This document shows, in pieces, positions 28,159 to 36,929 of a DNA stretch of 64,000 nucleotides. Position numbers and translations under genes: made by a program. Origin of the DNA: Streptomyces sp. CG4 (GTDB taxonomy: Bacteria; Actinomycetota; Actinomycetes; Streptomycetales; Streptomycetaceae); the NCBI RefSeq assembly GCF_041080655.1, contig NZ_CP163525.1, forward strand, positions 496,001-560,000, given 5' to 3'. The notes beneath the pieces were generated by a model. It was not told where the DNA came from. It worked only from the letters and a program-made list of their open reading frames with translations, and did not search any database. Within the stretch, counting starts at the first letter, position 1. The number at the start of each line of letters is the position of its first letter.

Positions 28159-29115
28159 TCACTGCCCAGTGGTCGTGGTGGCGCCGTACGGAGCGGTCGG
28201 CAGGTCGTCGAGAAAGGTGACGGTGGGCACGTGGAAGAGACAGCCCGTGACCGGCACCGAGAATTCGAGAATCCGGTCGTGCAGGCCCGGACGACGACCC
28301 AGGAACATGTTCCGCAGCATTTCCTCCGGCACATCCGGGGTGCGGGCATAACCGATGAAATAGGTGCCGAACTCGCCCTTTCCGATGGCGCCGAAGGGCA
28401 TGTTCTCCCGCACGATCTTGCGTTCCTGGCCATTCTCGTCGGTGATGGTGTTGAGCGCGACATGGGAATCGGCGGGTTTCACGTCGTCGGGGAGTTCGAT
28501 GTTGGCCAGTTTGGTGCGCCCGATGACCTTGTCCTGTTCCTCGGCGGACAGGGCGTTCCACGCCGTCATGTCGTGCAGGTACTTCTGCACGATCACATAG
28601 CTGCCGCCCGCGAAGTCCGCGTCCTCGTCGCCGATGAACACGGCGTCGTCCGCGGCCTTTCCCTCCGGGTTCTCGCTGCCGTCCACGAAGCCCAGCAGAT
28701 CGCGTTCGTCGAAGAACTTGAAACCATGCACCTCGTCGACCACGGTGGCCGCCCCGTCGAGTCGCTCGCCCAGCAGCCGGGCCAGTTCGAAACAGAGGTC
28801 CATGCGGCGGGCGCGGACGTGGAAGAGGAGGTCGCCCGGTGTGCCGAGGGCGCGGTGGCGGGGGCCGACCAGGTCCGCGAAGGGGTGCAGCCGCCGTGGC
28901 CGTGGGCCGCTGAACAGGCGGTCCCACGCGTGTGATCCGATGCCGACGACACAGCTGAGTTCTTCGGCGGGCGCGCGGAACGCCACCGAACGGCGCAGGG
29001 CCGAGACGTCCGCGAGCAGGTCGCGCACCGTGTCCTCGCCACCTGCGGCGATGGTGGCGACGAGGAACACGGCTGCCCTGGCCGGCGGGACGATGACGGG
29101 CTGCGGTTCCACCAC
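28159..29115 (-). CDS. DyP-type (dye-decolorising) heme peroxidase
   Basis: A 318-aa cytoplasmic DyP peroxidase of the YfeX/DypB group; no Tat signal. The hallmark GFVDGSENP (142-150) supplies the distal Asp145. The proximal heme ligand is probably H218 (ADSHVAL) and the distal Arg R236 (VREN). The C-terminal GTYFIGYARTPDVPEEMLRN and MFLGRRPGLHDRILEF segments are typical. GTG 29115 follows AGGAGG at 7-nt spacing. It is divergent from a broken LysR gene 162 bp away and lies 127 bp upstream of the Hsp100 gene on the same strand. Oxidises dyes/phenols or heme-related substrates with peroxide; natural substrate unknown. Confidence 0.93.
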   Translation of the reverse strand: MVEPQPVIVPPARAAVFLVATIAAGGEDTVRDLLADVSALRRSVAFRAPAEELSCVVGIGSHAWDRLFSGPRPRRLHPFADLVGPRHRALGTPGDLLFHVRARRMDLCFELARLLGERLDGAATVVDEVHGFKFFDERDLLGFVDGSENPEGKAADDAVFIGDEDADFAGGSYVIVQKYLHDMTAWNALSAEEQDKVIGRTKLANIELPDDVKPADSHVALNTITDENGQERKIVRENMPFGAIGKGEFGTYFIGYARTPDVPEEMLRNMFLGRRPGLHDRILEFSVPVTGCLFHVPTVTFLDDLPTAPYGATTTTGQ

Positions 29116-29277
29116 GGGGTCGCCTCCTCACGAGGGCCTCGAAAGCCGGCTCGCTGTCCGGTCCTCGCACCAGCATCGCCCTGCCCCTCCGACTCGGCAG
29201 GTCGTACGCGGGCCGGAGCGGGCCGTACGCGCGGGCCGGGATTGGCTTTGCGGGGAGCGGTCGGGTACACCCGTGCC

Positions 29278-30206
29278 GTGCTCTTTCGTCAGCTGGAATA
29301 CCTCGTCGCGCTCTCCCGGGAGCGGCATTTCGCCCGTGCCGCCCAGGCCTGCCATGTCTCCCAGCCGACTCTGTCGGAGGCGCTGCGCAAGCTGGAGGAG
29401 GAACTCGACATGCCGCTGGTGCGGCGCGGCCGCAAGTACGAGGGCCTCACCCCGGAGGGGGAGCGCATCGTCGTATGGGCGCAGCGGATCCTCGCGGACC
29501 GTGACGCCCTGCGGGACGAGGTGGACGCGCTGCACAGCGGGTTGAGCGGCAGGATGCGGATCGGTTCCGTGCCGACGGCGTCCGGTGCCGTCGCCCAGCT
29601 GACCGGCCCGTTCTGTGCGGCGCATCCGCTGGTCACGGTGGAGGTCATAGCGGATCTGCAGTCGGCGGACATCCTCCGGCAGCTGCAGAACTTCGAGCTC
29701 GACGCCGGGATCACCTATCTCTGCGCGAGGATCTGTCGGAACACTTCCACACGGTTCCGCTGTACCAGGAGCGGTACGTCCTGTTGCACACGGCCGCCGA
29801 CGGCCTGGCCCGGCGTACGACGGCCACGTGGGCGGAGGCGTCGCGGCTGTCTCTGTGCCTGCGGACCGGGGCGATGCAGGGCCGCCGGGTGCTGGACGAG
29901 TTGTTCGCACAGGCCGGGACGCAGCCCTCGCCCCGGCTGGAGACCGACTCCGTGGCGGCACTGTTCGCCCATGTGCGCACGGGGCGGCGGGCGAGCATCG
30001 TGCCGCATGCCTGACTCCATGTGTTCGGCGTCCCGCCCGGCATGCGGGCGGTCCCGCTGGTCGAGCCCGCCGCGGCGGTGCCGGTGGGTCTGGTGATCGC
30101 CGCCCGGGAGCCGGATTCGGTGATGGCCAGGGCGCTCACGGACATCGCCCGCACGACCGACGTGGCCTCGGCGCTGGAACGCGTGCCCGGCGACCCGGGC
30201 CGGTAG
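29278..30206 (+). pseudogene. LysR family regulator, frameshift plus nonsense codon
   Basis: From GTG 29278 an N-terminal LysR winged helix reads LFRQLEYLVALSRERHFARA and HVSQPTLSEALRKLEEELD, continuing into the effector domain up to DAGITYL (about 29720). There the frame is lost; the family sequence resumes in another frame with EDLSEHFHTVPLYQERYVLL. At 30012-30014 a TGA replaces the expected Trp codon in SIVPHA(W)LHVFGVPPG, and the same frame then continues to 30206 (AREPDSVMARALTDIARTTD). Two independent lesions argue for real decay. Regulators of this type commonly sit beside FdhF-like molybdoenzymes, which is the next gene here, also broken. Confidence 0.85.
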
Positions 30207-30294
30207 CCCACGGCCAGGGACCTGACATGGCTCCGCGGGTCCCGCCCTCCTCCGACCGCACCGGTCGGTCCACCACCGGCCGCAGCCGCGGTGT

Positions 30295-30325
30295 CAGATG
30301 TCTCAGGCCTCACAGGTGTCTCAGG
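30295..30325. repeat. 18-bp tandem duplication across the FdhF stop codon
   Basis: CAG(A/G)TGTCTCAGG occurs at 30295-30307 and 30313-30325. The second copy includes the minus-strand stop (TCA, 30321-30323). Confidence 0.6.
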
Positions 30326-31659
30326 TGAATCGGGTGGATCGGGTGGCCTCGGTCCGCGTGGGCTCCAGGCGGACCAGCACGCTTTCGGACGTGGGCGTGT
30401 TGCTCATGTCGGCGACGCTGTCCAGGGGCACCAGGACGTTGGTCTCGGGGTAGGAGGAGGCCGCAGAGCCGCGGCTGGTGGGATACGCGACGACGCGGAA
30501 GTCCTCCGCCCGGCGTTCCAGCCCGTCGCGCCAGACCATGATCAGGTCGACCCGGTCGCGGTCGGCGAGCCCGAGGGCGGCCAGGTCGGCGGGGTGGACG
30601 AGCACCACCCGGCGGGCGTTGTAGATGCCGCGGTATCGGTCGTTCATCGCATACGGCACGGTGGTCCACTGGTCGTGCAAGCGCAGCGTCTGCAGCAGCA
30701 GACGGCCCTCGGGGATGTGCGGCATCGTGAACGCGTTGACGGTGAAGACGGCCCGGCCGCTCGGGGTGCGGAAGACACGCTGGTTGACCGGGTTGGGCAG
30801 CCGGAAGCCGCCGGGCGCGGCCACCCGGGCGTTGAAGTCCGCGAAGCCCGGTACGACCCGGGCGATACGGTCACGGACGGTGTCGTAGTCCGCCTCGAAC
30901 TCCTCCCGGATGTCACGGTCGCTGCGGCCGAGGGTGGGCAGGATGAGGGCGGTGTCTCCGCAGACCGGTGCCGGGGTTCTGTCCTACGACGAGGACGAGG
31001 TCCGCGGTGTGGATGTCGTCCAGACCGACGCTGCCTTTGCCGATGCCCAGGGTCTCCGTCAGCGCGGAACCGCTCGACTCGTGGCACAGGTTGGAGCAGT
31101 CCGGGAGGCTGTTGGTGCCGTAGGCGCGGGCGAAGAGCTGCAGCAGGAAGGCGGCCTCGTTGTTCAGCCGTCCTGAGGTGTAGAAGAGGGCCTCGTCCGG
31201 GGAGTCCAGCCGGCGCAGTTCCCCGGCGAGCACGTCGAACGCCTCGTCCCAGCCGATCGGTTCGTAGTGTGCGGCACCGGGCCGCTTGATCACGGGCTCG
31301 GTGAGCCGGCCCTGCTGATTGAGCCAATAGTCCGACTTCTCGCCCAGTTCCGCGATCGAGTGACGGCGGAAGAATTCGGCGGTGATCCGGCGCGAGGTGG
31401 CTTCGTCGCTGATGTGCTTGGCGCCGTTCTCGCAGTATTCATTGCGGTGCCGCTTGCCCGGCGCGGGCTCCGGCCAGGCGCATCCCGGGCAGTCGAATCC
31501 CTTGACCTGGTTGATGTTCAGCAGGGTCAGCGCGGTGCGTCGTACGGTCGTCCGGCCCAGCGAGTACTCCAGTGCGTGGGTCACCGCCGGCACACCGGTG
31601 GCCCAGCGCTTGGGCGAGGTGACCGACAGATCGTCGCCGGGGTCCTCGATACCGCTCAT
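30321..31659 (-). pseudogene. Molybdopterin oxidoreductase FdhF/YdeP family, internal deletion
   Basis: The N-terminal third begins at ATG 31659: GFDCPGCAWPEP and YCENGAKHISDEAT contain the cysteines of the iron-sulfur region, followed by YTSGRLNNEAAFLLQLFARA, LPDCSNLCHESSGSAL and LVLVVGQNPGT. Right after this, where the family reads NHPRML, the sequence jumps out of frame to CGDTALILPTLGRSDRD and the C-terminal third (NPVNQRVFRTPSGRAVFTVN ... VVAYPTSRGSAASSYPETN) up to 30321. About 450 residues remain of the usual ~760, so roughly 1 kb with the molybdopterin core is deleted near 30965. Non-functional. Confidence 0.9.
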
Positions 31660-31798
31660 GATCCGGTCCGCCTCTTTCCGTTGTCATGCGGGCACGCGGT
31701 GGACAGGCGTGCGCGCGTTGTGCCGCGTTCCGCGCCGCGCACCGCACGGCAGCATCCGCCGCTTTCCTGAAACAAGTCCAAGAGGTGATTTCGATGAC

Positions 31799-31838
31799 GT
31801 GATAAGCGCGGGTTATCGATAAGCGGCACCTATCGGCG
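31799..31838. promoter_or_regulatory. Cluster of GATA/TATC inverted half-sites between fdhF relic and moeA
   Basis: GATAA (31801-31805) and TTATC (31813-31817) form an inverted pair; TTATCGATAA (31813-31822) is a perfect palindrome; CGATA and TATCG (31831-31835) make a third pair. Such T-N11-A style repeats in a divergent promoter fit a LysR-type operator, plausibly of the LysR gene that is now broken. Confidence 0.4.
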
Positions 31839-31881
31839 AACAATCCGGGCCTCTTTGACTTCCTCGGACGCCTGTTCAACG

Positions 31882-33147
31882 ATGACCGGCATGACGGCAT
31901 CCCGGACGGCCGACGGCACGGCACCGCACGAACCGCAGACCGAGCCCGGCTCGCTCCGGCCCGCCCGGGCCTGGGAACGTGCCCGCTCGATCGCCCGGTC
32001 CTGCGCGGGGCAGCCGCTTCCCGCGGTCCCCCGCACCCTCACCGACGCGTTGGGGCACGCGCTGGCCGAACCGCTCGTGGCCCTCACCGATCTGCCGGCG
32101 TTCGCGACGGCCGCGATGGACGGCTGGGCTGTGGCCGGACCGGGCCCCTGGCGGCTCGCCGGCGCCGGCGTCCTGGCCGGCCAGGAGCCCGAACCGCTCG
32201 GATGGGACTCGGCCGTCCCCATCGCCACCGGCGCCCCGGTGCCGGAGGGCGCGACCGCCGTACTGCGGCGCGAGCACGGTGCGGCGGACACCGAGCGTGC
32301 CATCCTCTACGACCGCTCTCCCGCGCCGGTGCCCGAAGGGCAGGACATCCGGCCGCGCGGCCAGGAGTGCCGCTCCGGCGAACCGCTGCTGCCGGCCGGC
32401 ACCACCGTGACCGAGCGGGTGCTGGGCCTGGCTGCGGCGGCCGGGTACGACCGGCTGACGGTGCACCACCGTCCGAGCGTGGAACTGCTCGTCCTCGGCG
32501 ACGAGTTGCTCGCCCAGGGGGTGCCGCGCGGCGGTCGGGTCCGTGACGCGCTCGGGCCACTGCTGCCGCCGTGGCTGCAGGCCTGCGGCGCCGAGCTGAT
32601 CGGCCATCAACTGATCGCCGACGACCTCGCCGCGCTCCGGGAGGCCGTGCACCGTTCGCCCGCCGATGTCGTGGTCACCACCGGGAGCACCGCCGCCGGG
32701 CCGGTGGATTTCCTGCACGACACGCTCCGGGCGGTGGGCGCCCGGCTGCTGGTGGATTCCGTGGCCGTACGTCCCGGTCACCCCATGCTGCTCGCCGAGC
32801 TGCCGGCCAGCGCCGACGGCCGGAGGCGCCGGCTGGTCGGGCTGCCCGGGAATCCGCTCGCCGCGGTGGCCGGCATGGTCACCCTGGCCGAGCCGCTGCT
32901 GAGGCACCTCGGCGGGCACTGCGCAGCCGAGCCCTTCCGGCTGACGGCCGGCTCGGCGCTGCCGGGACATCCGCGCGACACCCGGCTGCTGCCGGTGTTC
33001 ACGGCGGGGCAGCAGGTGACACCGCTGCCGTTCGACGGTCCGGCGATGCTGCGCGGCCTGGCCCTGGCGGACGCGCTCGCGGTGGTCCCGCCGGGCGGCG
33101 TGCCGGCCGGTGCCGCCGTCGACGTGATGCGGCTGCCCAGCCGGTGA
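31882..33147 (+). CDS. moeA: Molybdopterin molybdotransferase MoeA
   Basis: A 421-aa MoeA that inserts molybdate into adenylylated molybdopterin. Domain order is intact: LTDLPAFATAAMDGWAV (domain I/III signature with the DGWA motif), the VPIATGAPVPEGATAVLRRE segment, then the MoCF domain with VVTTGSTAAGPVDFLHD and VRPGHPMLL ... VGLPGNPLAAVAGM, and domain IV at the C-terminus. It departs from classical MoeA at TTGSTAAGP, where the family usually has TGGxSxGxxD. The start is ATG 31882 or 31891. It is divergent from the deleted fdhF, so it probably once served that enzyme; other molybdoenzymes in the genome would now be its only clients. Confidence 0.88.
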   Translation: MTGMTASRTADGTAPHEPQTEPGSLRPARAWERARSIARSCAGQPLPAVPRTLTDALGHALAEPLVALTDLPAFATAAMDGWAVAGPGPWRLAGAGVLAGQEPEPLGWDSAVPIATGAPVPEGATAVLRREHGAADTERAILYDRSPAPVPEGQDIRPRGQECRSGEPLLPAGTTVTERVLGLAAAAGYDRLTVHHRPSVELLVLGDELLAQGVPRGGRVRDALGPLLPPWLQACGAELIGHQLIADDLAALREAVHRSPADVVVTTGSTAAGPVDFLHDTLRAVGARLLVDSVAVRPGHPMLLAELPASADGRRRRLVGLPGNPLAAVAGMVTLAEPLLRHLGGHCAAEPFRLTAGSALPGHPRDTRLLPVFTAGQQVTPLPFDGPAMLRGLALADALAVVPPGGVPAGAAVDVMRLPSR

Positions 33148-33351
33148 TGCTCCGGGATCCATGGCCGGCCGCCGGTGCTCGCGGACGAGGGCGATACGGA
33201 CAGGGCGGTCTCCTGGGCGACGCGGGCGGCCGCCGACCCCTATGAGCCACCTCGGCCGGCCGAGGGCGGACCGAACGGCTGCTGCGCCGCCACCTCCAAC
33301 CCGCGACGGCGTCGTCCGGCGGGCCGGGTGCGCCGGCGTTAGCGTGAGGGC

Positions 33352-33723
33352 ATGCGCCATGAGGTGACGGATGCCGACACCGCGTTGGCGGTGGGAAGCG
33401 GTGACGTGCCCGTTCTCGCCACCCCGCGGCTGATCGCGTGGCTGGAGGCGGCGACCGTGCGGGCCGCCGCCCGCTTCACCGAGTCCGGGCAGACCAGCGT
33501 CGGCACCGAGGTGCGGGTCCGGCATGTGCGGGCTACGCCGGTCGGCGGCCGGGTGGAGGTGAGCGCCGAACCGGCCGCCGCCACGGCGGACGGCCGGGTC
33601 ACGTTCGTGGTGCGGGCCGTCGACGGCTCGGGCCGACTGGTCGCGACGGGTGAGATCGAGCGGGCGATCGTCGACCGGGAGCGGTTCCTCGCGCGCCTGC
33701 CGGACCCGGCGACGGAAAGCTGA
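33352..33723 (+). CDS. Hotdog-fold thioesterase, FlK-like
   Basis: A 123-aa single hotdog protein resembling the fluoroacetyl-CoA thioesterase FlK/PaaI group. LIAWLEAATVRAAARF holds the conserved helix glutamate, SVGTEVRVRHVRATPVGGRV the strand with the candidate catalytic His, and the C-terminal ERAIVDRERFLARL matches FlK. Likely hydrolyses a short acyl-CoA; substrate unknown, and no fluorometabolite genes are nearby. ATG 33352 with GAGGG a few bases upstream. It ends convergently with the NUDIX-like gene, both stops flanking one hairpin. Confidence 0.8.
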   Translation: MRHEVTDADTALAVGSGDVPVLATPRLIAWLEAATVRAAARFTESGQTSVGTEVRVRHVRATPVGGRVEVSAEPAAATADGRVTFVVRAVDGSGRLVATGEIERAIVDRERFLARLPDPATES

Positions 33724-33742
33724 CCTGCGGGAACGGCAGGTC
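33722..33742. terminator. Bidirectional hairpin between convergent genes
   Basis: GACCTGC (33722-33728) and GCAGGTC (33736-33742) are perfect inverted repeats with a 7-nt loop, lying exactly between the two convergent stop codons. Confidence 0.65.
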
Positions 33743-34120
33743 TCAGGAGGGCGTGTGGCCGCGGAGATAGTCGCGTACGACTGCCGGGAGAGCGGCATCG
33801 GCGGCCTCGGGGCTCGGTGCCCAGCGCACCTGTTCCCGCGCGAGGGCGGCGCCGTCCGACGGGGACTCGCTCAGCAGCTGGCACACCACGGCCGATGTCT
33901 CGTCCGCCCGTGCGCCGTCGTGCGGGTCGAGGCTTTCGGTGCCGTCGACGAGGTATCCGGTGAGTTCGTAGACGACACGGGCCGCGGTGGCCTCGGCCGG
34001 CTCGGCCGGTTGGGGAGTGCCGGACGGCAGCGCCCAGCCGTCACCGGCGTCCACCAGCAGCAGCCGTCCGTCGTACAGGACGACCGCCTGCACCACGCCC
34101 TCGGCGGGCTCCAGCGCCAT
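33743..34120 (-). CDS. NUDIX-like protein with degenerate Nudix box
   Basis: A 125-aa protein starting MALEPAEGVVQAVVLYDGRL. The fold looks like NUDIX: strand VVQAVVLYDGRLLLVDAGDG, then GTPQPAEPAEATAARVVYELTGY aligns with GX5EX7REUXEEXGU, keeping the G, E and R but replacing the metal-binding EExxE glutamates (RVVYEL instead of REUxEE). Pyrophosphohydrolase activity may therefore be lost and a binding role is possible. ATG 34120 is preferred; a GTG/ATG further upstream would add an Arg-rich tail lacking codon bias. Monocistronic on the minus strand. Confidence 0.65.
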   Translation of the reverse strand: MALEPAEGVVQAVVLYDGRLLLVDAGDGWALPSGTPQPAEPAEATAARVVYELTGYLVDGTESLDPHDGARADETSAVVCQLLSESPSDGAALAREQVRWAPSPEAADAALPAVVRDYLRGHTPS

Positions 34121-34256
34121 GACAGACCAACCCCTCCCCCTGCGCGCTCGGCCGGGTCCTCCTGCCCATACCCAGGGCCGGCCGGTCCTGCACCGACGCC
34201 GTGTCACTTCTCGGTCCGTGCCGGGGATTCCCGTGCCGTGGCGGCGGAACCGGCGG

Positions 34257-35138
34257 TCAGTACAGCATCGGCAGGTCGCCGGGTCGTACCCGCACGGTGA
34301 CCGGGAGGGTGGCGTCGACCTCGCCGTCGGCGCCGTAGGGGACGGGTCGGGCGGCCTCGATGCGCAGTTCCCGGCCGCGCAGGACCCGCACCTCGGGGCG
34401 GTGGACGTGGGCGCCCGTCTTCAGCTCGTTCATGAGGACGAAGAAGAGTCTGCGCGGGGCCTCGCGGATCATCACCACGTCCAGCAGTCCGTCGTCGACG
34501 CGCGCGTCGGGGGCGATGAGCCGGCCGGAGCCGTAGTACGGGGAGTTGGCGGCGACGACCGTGTAGCCGCGGTGGGTGTGCTCCTCGCCGTCGACGGTGA
34601 CGCGGTAGTCGGTCGCGCGCCAGGTGGTGACGGCGCGCAGACCGCCCGCGTAGTAGGAGGCGGCGCCGCGCAGCAGCCGGGCGTGGTTGGCGTGCCGGTT
34701 GGCCACCGCGTCCACGCCGGCGTAGACGCTGCCCAGGACCACGGTGCGCGGGTGGAGGGCCGACTCCACCTCGATGGTGTCGACCGGCCGTGGCTCCGCG
34801 TGCAGCAGGATGCCGGCGAGTGCGGCGGGGTCGGCGGGCAGCTTCAGGGCGCGGGCGAAGTCGTTGCCGCGTCCGGCCGGGACCAGGCCGAGGACGGTAC
34901 CGGTGCCGCTCAGTGCCCCGCCGATGCCGCCGGCGATGCCGTCGCCGCCGACGGCCAGGACGATCCGGCCGCGCTCGCCGGCGCGTCGGGCGATGTCCTG
35001 GGCGTGGGCGAGACTGTGGCTGTACTCCGTCTCCAGCTCGGCCCCGGCCTCGCGGAGCAGCCGGGCCAGCTGCAGCAGTGTCGCCGCCCCGGTGGAGCCG
35101 CCCGCGGTGGGGTTGACGACGGCGGTGAACTGTCGCAT
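34257..35138 (-). CDS. Diacylglycerol kinase-family lipid kinase (YegS/DgkB-like)
   Basis: A 293-aa lipid kinase. The nucleotide loop AVVNPTAGGSTGAAT, the catalytic AVGGDGIAGGIGGAL with GGDG (64-67) and VPAGRGNDFARAL are all intact; the beta-sandwich C-terminal domain has NSPYYGSGRLIAPDARVDDG and LLDVVMI. Phosphorylates diacylglycerol, ceramide or a related lipid alcohol at the membrane. It lies 84 bp downstream of the alkyl-DHAP-synthase-like gene on the same strand, so they may be one transcript. The context (AGPS-like enzyme, GlpD) supports a glycerolipid role. Confidence 0.9.
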   Translation of the reverse strand: MRQFTAVVNPTAGGSTGAATLLQLARLLREAGAELETEYSHSLAHAQDIARRAGERGRIVLAVGGDGIAGGIGGALSGTGTVLGLVPAGRGNDFARALKLPADPAALAGILLHAEPRPVDTIEVESALHPRTVVLGSVYAGVDAVANRHANHARLLRGAASYYAGGLRAVTTWRATDYRVTVDGEEHTHRGYTVVAANSPYYGSGRLIAPDARVDDGLLDVVMIREAPRRLFFVLMNELKTGAHVHRPEVRVLRGRELRIEAARPVPYGADGEVDATLPVTVRVRPGDLPMLY

Positions 35139-35174
35139 CGGTGTGCCTCCGAAGCAGGCGGATCGGTGGGTCGG

Positions 35175-35222
35175 TCGTACGTGGCAGGTCGGTCGTACGT
35201 GGTCAGCCGGTGTCGTACGTGG
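35175..35222. repeat. Three tandem repeats abutting the AGPS-like stop codon
   Basis: TCGTACGTGG occurs at 35175-35184, 35193-35202 and 35213-35222, period 18-20 bp, each within a GGTCGG/GGTCAG context. The last copy touches the minus-strand stop codon (35223-35225). Confidence 0.75.
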
Positions 35223-36815
35223 TCAGTCGGTGGGGAGCAGGACGCCGGGGTTGAGCAGGCTCTCGGGGTCCAGAGTGCGCTTCACGGCACGCAGGGCCGC
35301 GATGCCGAGCGGTCCGGCCTCGCGCACATACCAGTCTCGGTGGTCGGTGCCGACGCCGTGGTGGTGGGAGATGGTGCCGCCGGCCGCCAGGACGGCTTCG
35401 TTGGCCGCGTGCTTGGCGGGCGTCCAGTGGGCCACCGGGTCCTCGCCCTGGGCGCTGACGACGGTGAAGTACAGCGAGGCGCCGTTCTCGTAGACGTGGG
35501 AGATGTGGCACATCACCAGGGGCGGGGTGCCGGCCTCGGTGAGGGTGTCGGTGAGTGCGGTGCGCACGGCCGTGTAGAGGTCGGGGATGCGGGACCAGAA
35601 GGCGGCGGTCTCCAGGGTCTCGGCGAAGGCGCCGACGTCGAGCAGCGCGTCACGCAGGTACGGCGCCGAAAAGCGGCCGTGGGCCCAGCGTTCGCCCGGT
35701 TCCGCCCCGACGAGGGTGCCGCCGCAGGCGGTGAGGACGGCGGCCGCCTGCTCCCGGCGCTGTGCGGTGTCCTCGGGCGTGCCCTCGTAGCCGGTGATGG
35801 CCAGGCAGCCCGCTCCGCCCTGGGACAGGTCGCCGCCGATGGCGTCGGGCTGGGCCAGGCCGATGAGCGTCTCGGTCTCGTCGGACAGCCGCAGCACGGT
35901 CGGCCGGGGTCCGTCCTGGGCGAGCCGGCGCAGGGCCGCGGCGCCTTCCTCGAACGACGCGAACCGCCAGCCCTCGTAGACGCGCACTTGCGGCAGCGGG
36001 CGGATCCGTACGGTGACGGAGGTGATGACGCCGAAGGCGCCCTCCGATCCGAGGATCAGCTGACGCAGGTCGGGTCCGGCGGCGGAGCGCGGGGCACGGC
36101 CGGTCTCGACCGTGCCCTCGGGAGTGGCGAGGGTCAGTGCGAGGACCATCTCGTCGAAGCGCCCGTACCCGGCGGACGCCTGGCCGCTGGAGCGGGCGGC
36201 GGCGAAACCACCGATGGTGGCCCACTCGAAGGACTGCGGGAAGTGCCCGAGAGTGAAGCCGTGTTCGGCGAGCAGGGCTTCGGCCTCGGGAGCGCGCAGG
36301 CCGGGCTGCAGGACCGCGGTGCGCGAGACGGGGTCCAGGTGGAGCAGGCCGTTCATGCGGCGCAGGTCCAGGGCGATGAACGCGCCACGCTCGGGGGCGA
36401 GTCCGCCGACGACCGACGTGCCGCCGCCGAAGGGGACGACGGCGAGGCCGTGCGCGGCGCACGCGCGCAGGACGGCGAGGACCTCGTCGTGGGCGGCGGG
36501 CAGGACCACGGCCTGCGGGACGTCCGAGAAGTCGCCGGCGCGGATGCGCAGCAGGTCGGGGGTGGACTTGCCCCGGGTGTGGCGGACGCGGCTCTCGCTG
36601 TCGGTGCGCACGTGTTCGTCGCCGCCGACGGCCTCGGCGAGCGCCTGGAGCGCGGCGGGGCCGGCCGTGGGGCCGGGCAGGCGGATGTCCTCCAAGGAAA
36701 GGGAGGGAGTGGTGCGGGGCTTGACGCCGAGCAGGTCGCGCAGCAGTCCGGTCACCGAGTCGAGCAGCGGTGCCGCCTTGGCCGGGTCGCCCCAGCCGTT
36801 CCACAGCATGTCCAT
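35223..36815 (-). CDS. FAD-binding oxidase, alkyl-DHAP synthase-like
   Basis: A 530-aa VAO/PCMH-type flavoprotein resembling alkyl-dihydroxyacetonephosphate synthase, the enzyme that makes the ether bond in ether lipids. FAD-binding: PFGGGTSVVGGLAPERGAFI and GHFPQSFEWATIGGFAAARS with the AGPS-like SSGQASAGYGRFDEMVL. The C-terminal half has the family GTISHHHGVGTDHRDW; this His-rich loop is where AGPS carries its active-site histidines. RTLDPESLLNPGVLLP ends it. ATG 36815 with GAGGA about 10 nt upstream. Divergent from tetR-glpD. True AGPS needs an acyl-DHAP substrate; in bacteria this group also includes lactate- or glycolate-oxidase-like enzymes, so the reaction is an inference. Confidence 0.82.
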   Translation of the reverse strand: MDMLWNGWGDPAKAAPLLDSVTGLLRDLLGVKPRTTPSLSLEDIRLPGPTAGPAALQALAEAVGGDEHVRTDSESRVRHTRGKSTPDLLRIRAGDFSDVPQAVVLPAAHDEVLAVLRACAAHGLAVVPFGGGTSVVGGLAPERGAFIALDLRRMNGLLHLDPVSRTAVLQPGLRAPEAEALLAEHGFTLGHFPQSFEWATIGGFAAARSSGQASAGYGRFDEMVLALTLATPEGTVETGRAPRSAAGPDLRQLILGSEGAFGVITSVTVRIRPLPQVRVYEGWRFASFEEGAAALRRLAQDGPRPTVLRLSDETETLIGLAQPDAIGGDLSQGGAGCLAITGYEGTPEDTAQRREQAAAVLTACGGTLVGAEPGERWAHGRFSAPYLRDALLDVGAFAETLETAAFWSRIPDLYTAVRTALTDTLTEAGTPPLVMCHISHVYENGASLYFTVVSAQGEDPVAHWTPAKHAANEAVLAAGGTISHHHGVGTDHRDWYVREAGPLGIAALRAVKRTLDPESLLNPGVLLPTD

Positions 36816-36929
36816 TGAACGGTCGTCCTCACAGGTCGGTGTGCTCGGTTCGCGCGACGGCCCGGCGGCCGTGCCCGGGGCGTCGGTGTGCTGCTCCGGT
36901 CCGGCCCCCGGGGCGTTACACTGTGACAC

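Noticed and set aside
33987..36818. 943-codon plus-strand frame
   Set aside because: Antisense to the NUDIX-like, lipid kinase and AGPS-like genes, spanning several of their boundaries.
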